Positions 42,331 to 54,444 of a stretch of DNA of 64,000 nucleotides are shown here, one piece after another. The notes beneath the pieces were generated by a model that did not search any database, was not told the DNA's origin, and saw only the letters and a list, made by a program, of their open reading frames with translations. The stretch's first letter is position 1. The number at the start of each line of letters is the position of its first letter. A program made the position numbers and the translations under genes. Source of the stretch: Zygnema circumcarinatum. Lineage: Eukaryota; Streptophyta; Zygnematophyceae; Zygnematales; Zygnemataceae. The stretch covers positions 1,078,095 through 1,142,094 of the forward strand of contig CM074816.1 in assembly GCA_037447605.1 (NCBI GenBank), in the 5' to 3' direction.

Positions 42331-45300
42331 ATGGCTGCCGCCATAGTCGCCGTTCCCCCTCCTTGCGCGGGCGTCCCTGCTCGCCGTTTCGGCTACAACC
42401 CGCGGGGAGTCTGCGGGACCTGCACGGTTCGCTCACACGCCACGTGGCGGCTGGAGAGCGCGCCACGTGTGCAGGGCGAGCGGCGAAAGGGAGAGATTAG
42501 GGTTTGGAAAGGCGCCGTTTCCGCTGCTTCCGATGGAATCGGATTTGTGGAAGGAGGCGCCACGTGGCAGCATCAGAGCGGTCTCGAGGAGTGGCAGGGT
42601 TTTGGGGAAGGGTTGAGCGGAGGGGTTCAGGGCGGCGATCCAGCCGGGCGGGAGGGGGCCATGGAGGGGGCTCATAAGGAGAGCTTTGCGCGGTCGTTGA
42701 TAAGGGGCCCTACAAGTGAGTGGGCCTTTGCACTGCCTTTTTTGGAAAGAGTTTTGACGGGAGGAGGCGGTTTTCTCTCCCACTCTGCCCCCATATCTCG
42801 CTTTCTCCGTCTCTCTCTCTCGCCCTCTCTGCCTTTCCGTCTCTTTATCTCTCTCCCCCTCTCTCTGCGTCTCCCTCTCCTCTCTGTCTGTCCGTCTCTC
42901 TCTCTCTCTCCGCCTGCCCCTCTCTCTCTCATTCTGCCTCCCTTTCCTCTCATACTTTTCATTCTATTCTTCATTCTTTTCTCTACAGTTTTTGGACATG
43001 ACATCACTGCAGTTTTTTTCTCAAATATATTTTTGTCATTGTTTGTTTCTATTGGCATTCTCAATAATCAATTTATCAATCATTGAATCAATATATATCA
43101 ATAATTGATAATTAACTGATAATTAATTGATATCATTCAATTTCAAGTCAATTATCAATTATCATTTTAGCAATCATCAATCATCACTATCATCATTACT
43201 CTTTTTTTCAATCCTTTATTGAATCTGATTGAGACATATCTTTTGTCAACGCGCCACTTCCAAAACTCCGCCATGTGTCCCCCCCCCAGCCTGCCACCTG
43301 GCGTCATCCCCAAACCTCTCCACCGCCCCCCTCCTGTACATGCCGTACCTCCGCCAACAATGGGCGACTCTCCTCACACGTGCCACGGGCCTCCGTGATT
43401 TGCCCCTTCCCCAGTCGCTGAGCTGGCAGACGAGTCAAAAGGGGCAGCAGGGCGCGCGAGTCGAGAACTGGCTCCTGCGCTCCGACCGCCTGAGACGAAT
43501 CCGGATGACCTACTTTGACTCGGGCGGGGCCGCGCAGGCCTTCAACAGCCTCTGCTATCCCGACTACGGGTCGGGGCCCACTGCCTGCCCAGGGTTTAGG
43601 GTTTAGGGTTCAGGGTTTAGGGTTCAGGGTTCAGGGTTGAGGGTTCAGGGTGCAGGGTTGAGGGTTGAGGGTTCAGGGTTGAGGGTTGAGGGTGGAGGGT
43701 TCAGGGTTCAGGGTTCAGCGTTCAGGGTTTAGGAGTTAGGGTTCAGGGTTTTAGGGTTTGAAGGGTTTCAGGCGTGTCGGGGTCAAGAGGTTTCAGGGCC
43801 TTAGGGGTCTAGGGTTTTAGGAGTTGACGGGTTCAGGCGTCTACGGCTTACGAAGTTTCAGAGGTTTATGGGTGTAGAGCTTAAGGGGTTTTAGGGGCGT
43901 ACGGATGCAGGGGTGTAGGGTGTACGGCTTGTGAGTGCTGGGAATTCGGGATTGCAGGTTTGCGGTTTTGGGTTTCTGGGTTTTCCACGAATCAGGTTCT
44001 GGGGTGTTATTTTTTTGGAGTTGATGGGATGAGGGTTTACCCTCAATTCAGGACCGGTTCCCATCGGCCTCCGCCCCTTCCTGTCTCGTTTGCAGGTGCA
44101 ACCTCCCTCTGCTCGGCATCGATCTGCTTGCTTTCGGAGACAAAATTTTGTGCGTCATCGATTTTCAGCCAATTGACCAAAGCCCTGACGCTGTGGTGAG
44201 CCGTCCCTCTCTCTCTTTCTGTCTTTTCCTCTCTTTCTCTCGAACCCCCTCTCGCTCCCTCTCCACCCCCTCTCCGTCCTTCCTTTCCCACTCTCTTGTG
44301 TTCTCGTTTCCTCTGTACCCTCGTTGTCCTTTGACCTACGTCGCCTCTCTCTCAATCCCCTCCTGCTTCATCCTTTTCTCCCTTCTTCTTGCCTCCTACA
44401 TCTCCGACACTCTCTCCCTCTCCCTCTCCCTCTCCCTCCCCTCCNNNNNNNNNNNNNNNNNNNNNNNNNNNNNNNNNNNNNNNNNNNNNNNNNNNNNNNN
44501 NNNNNNNNNNNNNNNNNNNNNNNNNNNNNNNNNNNNNNNNNNNNNNNNNNNNNNNNNNNNNNNNNNNNNNNNNNNNNNNNNNNNNNNNNNNNNNNNNNNN
44601 NNNNNNNNNNNNNNNNNNNNNNNNNNNNNNNNNNNNNNNNNNNNNNNNNNNNNNNNNNNNNNNNNNNNNNNNNNNNNNNNNNNNNNNNNNNNNNNNNNNN
44701 NNNNNNNNNNNNNNNNNNNNNNNNNNNNNNNNNNNNNNNNNNNNNNNNNNNNNNNNNNNNNNNNNNNNNNNNNNNNNNNNNNNNNNNNNNNNNNNNNNNN
44801 NNNNNNNNNNNNNNNNNNNNNNNNNNNNNNNNNNNNNNNNNNNNNNNNNNNNNNNNNNNNNNNNNNNNNNNNNNNNNNNNNNNNNNNNNNNNNNNNNNNN
44901 NNNNNNNNNNNNNNNNNNNNNNNNNNNNNNNNNNNNNNNNNNNNNNNNNNNNNNNNNNNNNNNNNNNNNNNNNNNNNNNNNNNNNNNNNNNNNNNNNNNN
45001 NNNNNNNNNNNNNNNNNNNNNNNNNNNNNNNNNNNNNNNNNNNNNNNNNNNNNNNNNNNNNNNNNNNNNNNNNNNNNNNNNNNNNNNNNNNNNNNNNNNN
45101 NNNNNNNNNNNNNNNNNNNNNNNNNNNNNNNNNNNNNNNNNNNNNNNNNNNNNNNNNNNNNNNNNNNNNNNNNNNNNNNNNNNNNNNNNNNNNNNNNNNN
45201 NNNNNNNNNNNCCCCTCATCACTCCGAGCGGTCCTGTCGGTCGGTCCTGCAGGAGCGTCACACGTGCCAGCTGGCACCCATTCGGGCGCAGTACGCCGAC

Positions 45301-46069
45301 CTCTGCCACGTCATGACGACCCGCCACTTCGACATTTCGCAATTCTTTTCGCCGCATCACATTCTGTTTCGCTCGAGCAAAGGGCCTTCCGATCCTGTTC
45401 TGCAGGTCCGTACATCCTAATCAGCATTTCCACATTTGTGGACACTCAATTGTTTGTTTAGATATTACTCTTCACTATTGAAGTACATGTGTGTATAATT
45501 TGAAGGGATTTTTTTTTGGCATTTCCGTACACACACTTTGCAGGCTCCTGGAGGACGGCTATTTGAGGTGTTCACACTGTACCTGGATCACTATTTGGAT
45601 CTTGTCGAAAAGTTCGAATTCGATTGGCGTCCGGAGAGTGTGAACAGGGTCAAGGCCGGTCAAATTGCGTACGATCAATACACCGAAGCGAGGGATCCAG
45701 CACTGAAAATATTTACGAATTATTTTGGGGCTGAGGTACGAATTTCGCTTCTGAAATTTGGGGACTAATCGAGCCGCGGTTTGTCTCTCAGTACTGCTTT
45801 TCATGACGTCATAAAATGACGTAAAAAAAGCTTGCAGCCGAGAGCTTATGGTTTAATATTAGTAGATCTTATTTGGAGCTTTTTTTTTTTTTTCTGTCAA
45901 CTTTCTTCAACTTTGCTTCATCCTCCTTTACTGGTTTTCTGTTTTTTTTTTTTTTTTTTCGTTTCATTCTGTTACAAATTCATCGAGTTCTGTTCCGTTC
46001 TGTGATTTGCAGTGGAGCCATTCTATGACGCACGATTTTCTTTTTTCGGGAGCGAAGCCAAAATCGTAA
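42331..46069 (+). CDS. PEBA: Ferredoxin-dependent bilin reductase, PebA-like
   Basis: PebA reduces biliverdin IXa to 15,16-dihydrobiliverdin with electrons from ferredoxin; plant HY2 is a relative. Six exons join in phase: 42331-42715, 43290-43569, 44096-44195, 45253-45405, 45544-45735 and 46013-46069, giving 388 residues. The first roughly 130 are a long, Ala/Arg/Gly-rich leader, probably a plastid transit peptide. The catalytic domain reads RLRRIRMTYFDSGGAAQAFN, SLCYPDYG, LPLLGIDLLAFG, VIDFQPIDQ, QLAPIRAQYADL, DISQFFSPHHILF, YDQYTEARDPALKIF and a C-terminal HDFLFSGAK. GID and RDP retain the two Asp positions (about D231 and D357) important in cyanobacterial PebA. YPDY, GIDLL..FG and DFLF fit PebA better than HY2. 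A 767-N gap fills most of intron 3 without removing recognisable coding sequence. Product specificity is untested. Confidence 0.88.
43588..43760. repeat. Degenerate telomere-like repeats in PebA-like intron 2
   Basis: AGGGTTTAGGGTTTAGGG followed by many AGGGTTCAGGG/AGGGTTGAGGG units, beginning about 20 nt after the splice donor at 43570. Confidence 0.75.
44445..45211. other. Assembly gap of 767 N
   Basis: It lies in intron 3 of the PebA-like gene, preceded by a CTCCCT repeat. Confidence 0.98.
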
Positions 46070-46751
46070 AAAAAAAAAAAAAATTGACCTTTTTGAGTCA
46101 CACTTCCAGCGTGAGAAACTTGCTGGGAACTATTTTTTGGGTTTTTGTACCAGCTAATTTTTTTTTTCGGCTCCGGAATCCCGAGAGATTTCAGGAGCCC
46201 TTTAAGAAGAAACGCTGTCAACTGCTGTACAGGGAACTGCGTCTCAGCGTTGCTGCTTGGGGCTATTAGGAATTTAACGGCCCCAAATTTATTCAGAATA
46301 AGTTGATTCAGAATAGACAATTATGACACCGCTAGTTGATTTTTCCAAGTAGTGCTTCCAATGAGTGAGTGCCATCTGGCACCACTAGCGATGCAGGACT
46401 CCAGACGCCGTTTGTACTACTTTTCGACTTTAGGATTTTGTTGTCGTTTGGCTTTAGGGCGGTCGAGTTGGCTCTCGCTTTGTACTTCAATCATATCATT
46501 AAAAAATCATTAAAAAAAGTTAAGGTGTTAAGGGGTTTAAGGTTAGGGTGTTAGTTAAGTTAAATCAGGTTTTAGTTAGCCTTGGATACATCGAGCGGTT
46601 CATGTGTGGATTTGTGGCTTTGGGCAACTTGTACCTTCAAGGGTTTGTTGGTTGCAACCAACAATGGCGATGGCAATCACCACCACAACAAAGATCAGGG
46701 TTAGAAGTGTTTGCGCGGCCGTCACGGCCAGCATGCATGCATGGATGTACA

Positions 46752-46810
<59 letters not shown>

Positions 46811-47755
46811 TTGTTCCGCTCCCGAACAATGTTTCTAGCGACCTTGTTGTTAAATAAGTATGCCTCTCAAACCCCAACAAGAGACTGCCACAACCTTTCG
46901 TCCGTTCACACTGCTAAAATGATTATGCGACACACTCACAACCGTTTCCACGTGGCGCCTTCTCACTGGCTGCTTGAATCTTCACAGACTGTTTGTGCTA
47001 CGTGTCAGCATCCAAATCGAAATTCACCAATGAAAAGCCGCTACGTCACAGTCCCCCATTCGTCACCTCCGTTCCTCCTCGTCCCTGCCGCGCCTTCCCC
47101 GTGCAACACGTGGCGAAGATCGCGCGGCTCCTCCTCAAGATCTTCCAGTGCCGCCGTCATTTGCTACGTGGTGGGTTCTCATTGGCTGATGCAGATTCTC
47201 CGAAGGTTTCATGATTCCCCGTGGGTCCACTTCCCTCCCAAAATATCGGACTTGTTTTGGATTGCCCATAACTTGGGAGCAAATCATGGCGTCCCATTAC
47301 ACGTGCGAAAATAGTTGAACCTCGCTGGTTGTTTCGCCGTGCTGGCTCCCACGTGTGAAAAGGTGCTCTATCTAAATGAGTGACCTGGCGCGCTGTGATT
47401 GGCGGACAGCTCGGGCACTATCTGGACTGGCCAATCAGACGCGACTTCCCTGAGACCGGGCAGTTTGCAGCTCTCGCCAGGAATCAATCGGAGCCGTCGA
47501 TTCAGTTCGCATGTGTGATGGACGGCTCCGATGGGCTCCTTCTCTATCCCAAATGTTCAAGAGGGCCCCATGCGAAACCTGAAGAAGAGCTGCAAGAGTC
47601 TTCAGAAACCCTAGCGAAGCCTGCACATGGTGCATGCATTCGCACTCATTGTAAGGGTTTGTTGAACTGTAAATAAAGCTGTAGATTATAGGAATCTTCG
47701 CCAGATTGTTTGAGCAGAAGGGAAAGGACCTCTGCAGGGAGGGTCGCTGGAAGCC
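46070..47755 (+). promoter_or_regulatory. Region between PebA-like gene and CHLH; CHLH upstream region
   Basis: It contains homopolymer T/A runs just after the PebA-like stop, an (AAC)n microsatellite (46756-46810), and then the likely CHLH promoter. Four perfect CACGTG boxes lie at 46949, 47107, 47300 and 47350, with further TACGTG sites at about 47000 and 47166. Inverted CCAAT boxes (ATTGG) occur at about 47180 and 47398, and CCAATCA near 47431. No extra gene was recognised, though a plus-strand frame (47380-47676) is open. Confidence 0.5.
46756..46810. repeat. (AAC)n microsatellite
   Basis: About 18 CAA/AAC units. Confidence 0.95.
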
Positions 47756-50700
47756 ATGGCGCTTGCAGCAGCGCAGTTGAATCTCGGCACTTTTTCAGCT
47801 CCTGCAGTGATCAGCGCCTCGCAGAAGAAATGCAGTCATTTATCTACCAAGGTCGCAATCAGAGGTGAGAGAGGGAATTGAATCAGTGTATATAACTGCG
47901 TATGTCCGTGCTGCGAATGAAACTGTGTATTGACTGTGTACCTGCGCATGTAAGTGGTCGCTGATTCAGAGCCGCTATGGAATATTAACTACATTGTGCA
48001 GATTGAGTTCCATGCACAGGGATGAAGGCGCTGTCCTCCAGGTTCTGTTCTTTCTAATGAGCTAGGGTTTTCCAAATGTCGAAGTCCAAGTGATGCCCAT
48101 GCCGGTGGGATGAATGCCTGACATTGTTTACTCGAACCTGATTTGTCGCAGCCTCCTAAACATGCCTGTGTGCGTTTGTGGGTGACGTCATGCAGGCTCC
48201 GCATCAGAAGGGCATGAAGGTCTGAGGAGGAGGACTGCGTTGGACGGCGCTCAACAAGAAGTAGGCTTCCGAGTTACTCATTGGAAAAATTCCTCCCTAA
48301 CTTACTATGCTGTATTTTGCTTGTGGAGGGCATATCTGGTAAACTGGGTCCCATGCTGCCCTTTAAGTGCTTTCAACTTAAACACCGTGCTGAAGGGTGT
48401 GTGGCTGTGAAAAAAGAAAGGGAAGGGTAAATGTGGAAAATTTTGCCTCGAGATGCTTACTCTTGCATTGAAAGTGTTTGGCCGGGCATTGCAGACTGCA
48501 TGACTGACTGTCCGGCTCTTTCTTTTAAATCTACATTTAGTCCATTTGTCTGAAAACTGATGCAGTTCTCTTTCGTTGTTGCTGGCAGGTTGAAGTGGGC
48601 TCTGGGCTGCCTCGGCCTGCACGAAGCGTCGTGCGGAAGGTAAGCTCGTATTTTCACAGTGCTTCTCACTTGCTTGGGAAGATCAACGAAATGTTCCACA
48701 TCTGTCAACCAAATTTTCGAGGTCTGATCTGCATTCATGAAAAAATGGATAGCGATTCCCATATGTAGTATTGATGCCTAATTTACATATCCTACTCTTC
48801 AGAGTCTTCTGAATGATGAATAAGTGAATTATCTCCAATCTAGAGGCTGTGGAGTACGAGTTCTGCACGAAACAAGTTTTGGCTTGTTGTGTAGATCGCT
48901 TGGGCTGTTGAGGAAGGTCAGTTTCGTCTGCATCTGTGCTCAGGTCGAGTTATATCTAGTCTTTTTGAGAAAATCGGGCGTCCAACCTCGTCATCCCCAT
49001 TTTGTTCGACTCAACTCTGTCGACATTGTTCCTGGGAAATTTTGTATTGTCGCACATTTGGCCCTCACTCACATCTTTGAAAAAACCTGCATGGCTGTGT
49101 GCTTTGCCATTTTTTGTGCAGGCAACCAGTGCTGTCCTTGGAAATGGACTTTTTACGCAAACACGGCCAGATGTACGGCGTATTATCCCTGCATCTCGTC
49201 CAGGCACGCAGGTGGTCAAGATCGTTTACGTGGTGCTGGAAGCGCAGTATCAGTCCTCGCTCTCACAGGCTGTGCGCAACATCAACCGGCTAAGGAAGGA
49301 CATCAACATTGAAGTGGTTGGCTATCTTGTGGAGGAGCTTCGAGATGTGGAGAACTATGCCAGCTTCAAGAAGGATTTGAGTGATGCGAACATCTTCATT
49401 GGGTCTCTTATTTTTATTGAGGAGCTGGCAGAGAAGGTGAAGAATGCTGTGGAGGCAGAGAGGGAGCGGCTGGATGCTGTGCTGGTGTTCCCTTCTATGC
49501 CAGAGGTCATGCGGCTTAATAAGCTCGGAACGTTCTCAATGTCTCAGTTGGGGCAGTCTAAGAGCGCAATTGCTCAGTTTATGCGTAAGAAGAGGAAGGA
49601 GTCAGGCTCTGGATTTGAGGAGAGCATGTTGAAGCTGATTAGGACTCTTCCAAAGGTGCTGAAATACCTTCCCAGTGATAAGGCACAGGATGCCCGAAAC
49701 TTCATGATGAGTCTGCAGTTCTGGTTAGGAGGCTCACCGGAGAATCTCGAGAACTTCTTGGTTATGATTTCTGGCGCATATGTGCCTGGTTTGAAGGATT
49801 CGAAGCTGGCATATTCCGACCCGGTTGTCTTCCTGGATACTGGAATCTGGCATCCCCTTGCTCCTTCAATGTACGACGATGTGAAGGAGTATTTGAACTG
49901 GTATGGAACCCGCCGAGATGCCACTGCGGAACTCAAGGATCCGAAATCCCCTGTTGTGGGCGTAATTCTTCAAAGGAGTCACATAGTTACCGGAGATGAT
50001 GGACATTATTCATCAGTCGTGATGGAGTTGGAAGCTTCAGGAGCTAAAGTGGTCCCCATCTTTGCGGGGGGGTTGGATTTTTCTAACCCTGTGGAGCGAT
50101 TTTTCATTGACCCAATTACTGGTCGCTCACTTGTTGACTGTGTGGTCTCTCTTACTGGCTTCGCCTTAGTCGGTGGACCTGCAAGCCAAGACCACCCAAG
50201 AGCCATACAGGCTCTTCAGAAGCTTGATGTGCCCTATTTGGTGGCTCTCCCTCTCGTTTTTCAGACTACGGATGAGTGGATGGAAAGCACTTTGGGTCTG
50301 CATCCTATTCAGGTTGCGTTGCAGGTTGCTCTGCCAGAGCTCGACGGTGGACTAGAGCCAATCGTCTTCTCTGGACGGGATAGCAGGACAGGTATAACAA
50401 CATTCATGAGGCATTCATTCATTCTTGATTTCTGGGGGAGATATTGGAAGTTTCATGTTTAATTTTGGTGAATACCTGACTTGATAGGCCTGAATAGTGT
50501 TTTTTGTAGGAGCTGACGTGTTTCTTATTGTCTTGTAATATGGCAGGCAAGTCGCATGCACTTTACGACAGAGTGCAGCAACTCTGCAGACGTGCAGTGA
50601 ACTGGGCAACCCTGAGGAGGAAAGATAAGGTAAGAAAAACAATCAGAATTGGTATAAGTATACTGCTTCTTTGCTGAAGAAAGGGATGGTACGTATGTTG

Positions 50701-53700
50701 TGTGAAAGACAACCTCTGACGAACTGTTGTTGATGTGCAGGCTGAAAAGAAACTGGCTATCACTGTGTTCAGCTTCCCGCCTGACAAGGGCAATGTGGGA
50801 ACGGCTGCATATTTGAATGTCTTCTCCTCGATCTACAGTGTTCTGAAAGAGTTGAAGAAGGATGGGTACAATGTGGATGGCCTGCCAGAGAGTGCGGAGG
50901 ACCTTATTGAAGGTGTCATTCATGACAAGGAAGCAAAGTACAGCAGCCCAGATCTTAACATTGCGTATAGGATGCCTGTCAGAGAGTACGAGAGACTTAC
51001 TCCTTACTCTATTGCGTTGGAGGAGAGCTGGGGGAAGCCGCCTGGAAAGCTGAATTCTGATGGACAGAATTTGCTCATTTACGGTAAACAGTTTGGAAAC
51101 ATCTTTATTGGAGTGCAGCCCACTTTTGGCTATGAGGGGGATCCCATGCGACTGCTCTTCTCAAAATCAGCATCGCCCCACCATGGCTTTGCTGCCTATT
51201 ACTCATATTTGGAGCATGTATTTGAGGCAGATGCAGTCCTTCACTTTGGGACACATGGATCGCTTGAATTTATGCCCGGAAAACAGGTGGGAATGAGTGA
51301 AGCTTGCTACCCAGACAGTCTTATCGGCAACATTCCCAACATTTACTATTACGCTGCAAACAACCCGTCAGAAGCGACCATCGCTAAGCGCAGAAGTTAC
51401 GCAAACACCATCAGTTATCTCACCCCACCTGCAGAGAATGCTGGTCTCTATAAGGGACTAAAGCAGCTGAGTGAGCTCATCTCTTCTTACCAGTCTCTGA
51501 AAGACTCTGGTCGGGGACAGCAGATTGTGAGCTCCATTATAAGCACTGCCCGACAGTGCAATCTGGACAAGGATGTCGACCTTCCGGCTGAAGATGCAGA
51601 GTTAACTTCAGCAGAAAGAGATACAGTGGTCGGAAAGGTGTATGGCAAGCTAATGGAGATTGAGTCCCGTCTACTTCCTTGCGGACTGCACGTCATTGGA
51701 GAGCCGCCTACAGCCATGGAAGCAGTAGCTACACTTGTGAACATTGCAGGAATTGATCGACCAGAAGAGGAGATTGCCGGCTTTCCCGGAATCTTGGCCC
51801 AATCTGTAGGTAGAAGCATTGAGGATGTCTACAGAGGCAGTGACAAGGGAGTTCTCACAGATGTGACTTTACTGCAAGAGATTACTCAGGCCAGTCGTGA
51901 TGCTATTTATGCATTTGTAGCCCAAACAACCAACAAGGACGGGCAGGTGGTGAATGTGTCCTCTTTGACAGAGAAATTGAGTGGGTTCTTGGGCTTCGGG
52001 AAGAGGGAGCCGTATCTGGAATCCCTTGCAAAGACCAAGTTCAAGTACGCTGATGAGGAGAAAATGAAGAAGCTGTTCGACTTCCTTTCCTTCTGCTTGA
52101 AGCAGATTGTAGCAGATAATGAGTTGGGAGGCTTAAAGCAGGCTTTGGAAGGACGGTTTGTCGAACCTGGACCAGGAGGAGATCCCATCCGAAACCCTAA
52201 GGTTTTGCCGACTGGAAAAAACATCCATGCACTTGATCCTCAGGTAAGGATACTCCACATATGCGACATCTGAGAGGTTGTACTCTTTTGAGTGACCAGG
52301 ATCTACCTTGTACAGTTATCTCCCAATGTCTTTCTCTTCTTAAAATTATTCCTTACTACTGTTCTCCATTGGTATGTTGTTGCTGGCTGCTGAATCAACC
52401 CTTTCTTTTTGCTCTTTCACAGGCAATCCCCACATCTGCTGCGCTTGCAAGTGCCAAGATCGTGGTGGAAAGACTTCTTGAGCGTCAGAAATTGGAGAAT
52501 GATGGAAAATACCCCGAAACAGTTGCCCTGGTTTTGTGGGGAACTGACAACATCAAAACCTATGGAGAATCATTAGCTCAGGTTTTGTGGATGGTCGGAA
52601 CTCGCCCTGTTCCGGATGCTCTTGGACGAGTGAACAAGGTCGAGCCGGTGCCTCTAGAGGAGCTTGGAAGGCCGAGAATTGATGTGGTGGTCAACTGCTC
52701 AGGGGTCTTCAGGGATTTGTTCATCAACCAGGTGCGTGATGAACTGTTGAACAGGTTGTTTCATGTGATTCTGACAGTATTTCAGCATCTGAGCATGTTA
52801 AAGAATGGATGTCGGTGTTTTGCATGCGTTGTTGGGGAGATCTTGTTTGAGTAAGGATGTGGATTGTCGACTGGTTTACTTTGAGAGATGGATCGCAGAT
52901 TGGATTTTTGCGGTCTTGTTTCTAGGTTTTCGAAGAGTACGTGACTCTCTAAGTAGCAGCAGGGGAGAGGATGTGTTCTGTGAGCATGTATGCTTTTGCC
53001 CCCTCAGTGTACACGAATTAATTGAGCTCATTTGAATATCTTCTGACATTGGACCTTGGTTTTTATTGACCTTGCAGATGAACCTTTTGGACCGTGCCAT
53101 TAAGATGGTGGCAGAGTTGGATGAACCCCCGGAAATGAACTATGTGAGGAAACATGCAACCGAGCAAGCCGGCGAACTTGGTGTTAGCATCCGAGAAGCA
53201 GCTACTCGAGTGTATTCAAATGCTTCAGGGTCATACTCCTCCAATGTGAACCTTGCTATTGAAAATTCCTCCTGGAATGATGAGAAGCAGCTGCAGGATA
53301 TGTACTTGTCGAGAAAGTCTTTTGCCTTTGACTCAGACACCCCCGGGGCCGGCATGGCCGAAAAGAGGGCAATTTTTGAGAAGGCATTGGCTACGGCTGA
53401 TGCGACTTTCCAGAATCTTGACTCGAGCGAGATTTCTCTCACTGATGTCAGTCACTACTTTGACTCAGACCCTACCAAGCTTGTTCAGAGTTTGAGGGTA
53501 GACAAGAAGGCTCCGGCTTCCTACATTGCTGATACAACAACAGCCAACGCACAGGTAAATAAAACTTTAGCCAAAAAATTAAAAAAAAACTCAATGTGAA
53601 AAGCCGGCGTTTTTCTCTCGTTTTTCCTTTCATTGAATTCTGATCTCAAATATGGGCGATTTTGGTTTTCAGTCTGAAGAGATGACAGAACATTAACAGA

Positions 53701-54444
53701 GAGAGATGACTGTAATAATCATGATAGTAATCGCTGACGTAAGAGGAGGATGTGTGGAGCAGGTCCGATCACTGTCTGAAACCGTTCGTTTGGATGCTCG
53801 CACGAAGATGCTCAACCCTAAGTGGTATGAAGGAATGCTTTCCAGCGGATATGAGGGAGTCCGTGAGATTGAGAAGAGGCTGACCAACACCATGGGATGG
53901 AGCGCAACTTCCGGCACAGTACGGACCTAACCCTGAACTTCTTAAAGCTCTATAAACCCCAACCTAAAATTTTGATTGGTTTTGAAATGCACATTGCGAT
54001 GACTGCACTGAGGATGGCGGTTAGTCATGTTCTTTTGATAGCATAGATTATGGCCAGATGTAACTCGCCCTTTTCCGGAAGATTTCTCCTTGGAAAAGAG
54101 TGTGAGGTGTATAGAGAGAGAGCGAGGGAGGTATATAGAGAGAGAGAGAGGGAGGTATATGTATAGAGAGAGAGGGGGGATGCGAGCCCATGCTCATTCA
54201 TTTACATTGGATGTGGCGGCAGGTGGACAACTGGGTGTATGAGGAAGCCAACGCCACATTCATAGAGGACGAGGCCATGCAGAAGAGGCTTCTGGAAACA
54301 AACCCCAACTCCTTCAGGAAGCTCGTTTCCACCTTCCTGGAAGCCAACGGGCGCGGCTACTGGGAGACCTCCGAGGACAATTTGGACAGGCTCAGGCAGT
54401 TGTACCAGGACGTGGAGGACCGCATTGAGGGCATTGAAAACTGA
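47756..54444 (+). CDS. CHLH: Magnesium chelatase subunit H (protoporphyrin IX Mg-chelatase)
   Basis: Large catalytic subunit that binds protoporphyrin IX and inserts Mg2+ together with CHLI and CHLD, the first committed step of chlorophyll synthesis; plastid. Ten exons join in phase: 47756-47864, 48196-48260, 48589-48639, 49122-50391, 50547-50629, 50741-52243, 52423-52731, 53078-53554, 53763-53918 and 54223-54444, giving 1414 residues against about 1380 in Arabidopsis. The first three short exons encode a Ser/Ala/Arg-rich transit peptide and linker. The N-terminal ChlH domain starts [20 protein letters not shown]. The CobN/Mg-chelatase core includes [85 protein letters not shown]-like (here [14 protein letters not shown]) and [15 protein letters not shown]. 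The end is [16 protein letters not shown]. Exons 4 and 6 hold most of the protein. Start chosen at the ATG that opens the transit peptide. Confidence 0.98.

Noticed and set aside
44148-45461. Long frames across 44.1-45.4 kb on both strands
   Set aside because: They consist mainly of the 767-N gap; only the short PebA-like exons at 44096-44195 and 45253-45405 are real.
47380-47676. 98-residue frame upstream of CHLH
   Set aside because: It lies in the CHLH promoter or leader, contains no known motif, and ends 80 bp before the CHLH ATG; chance frame more likely.
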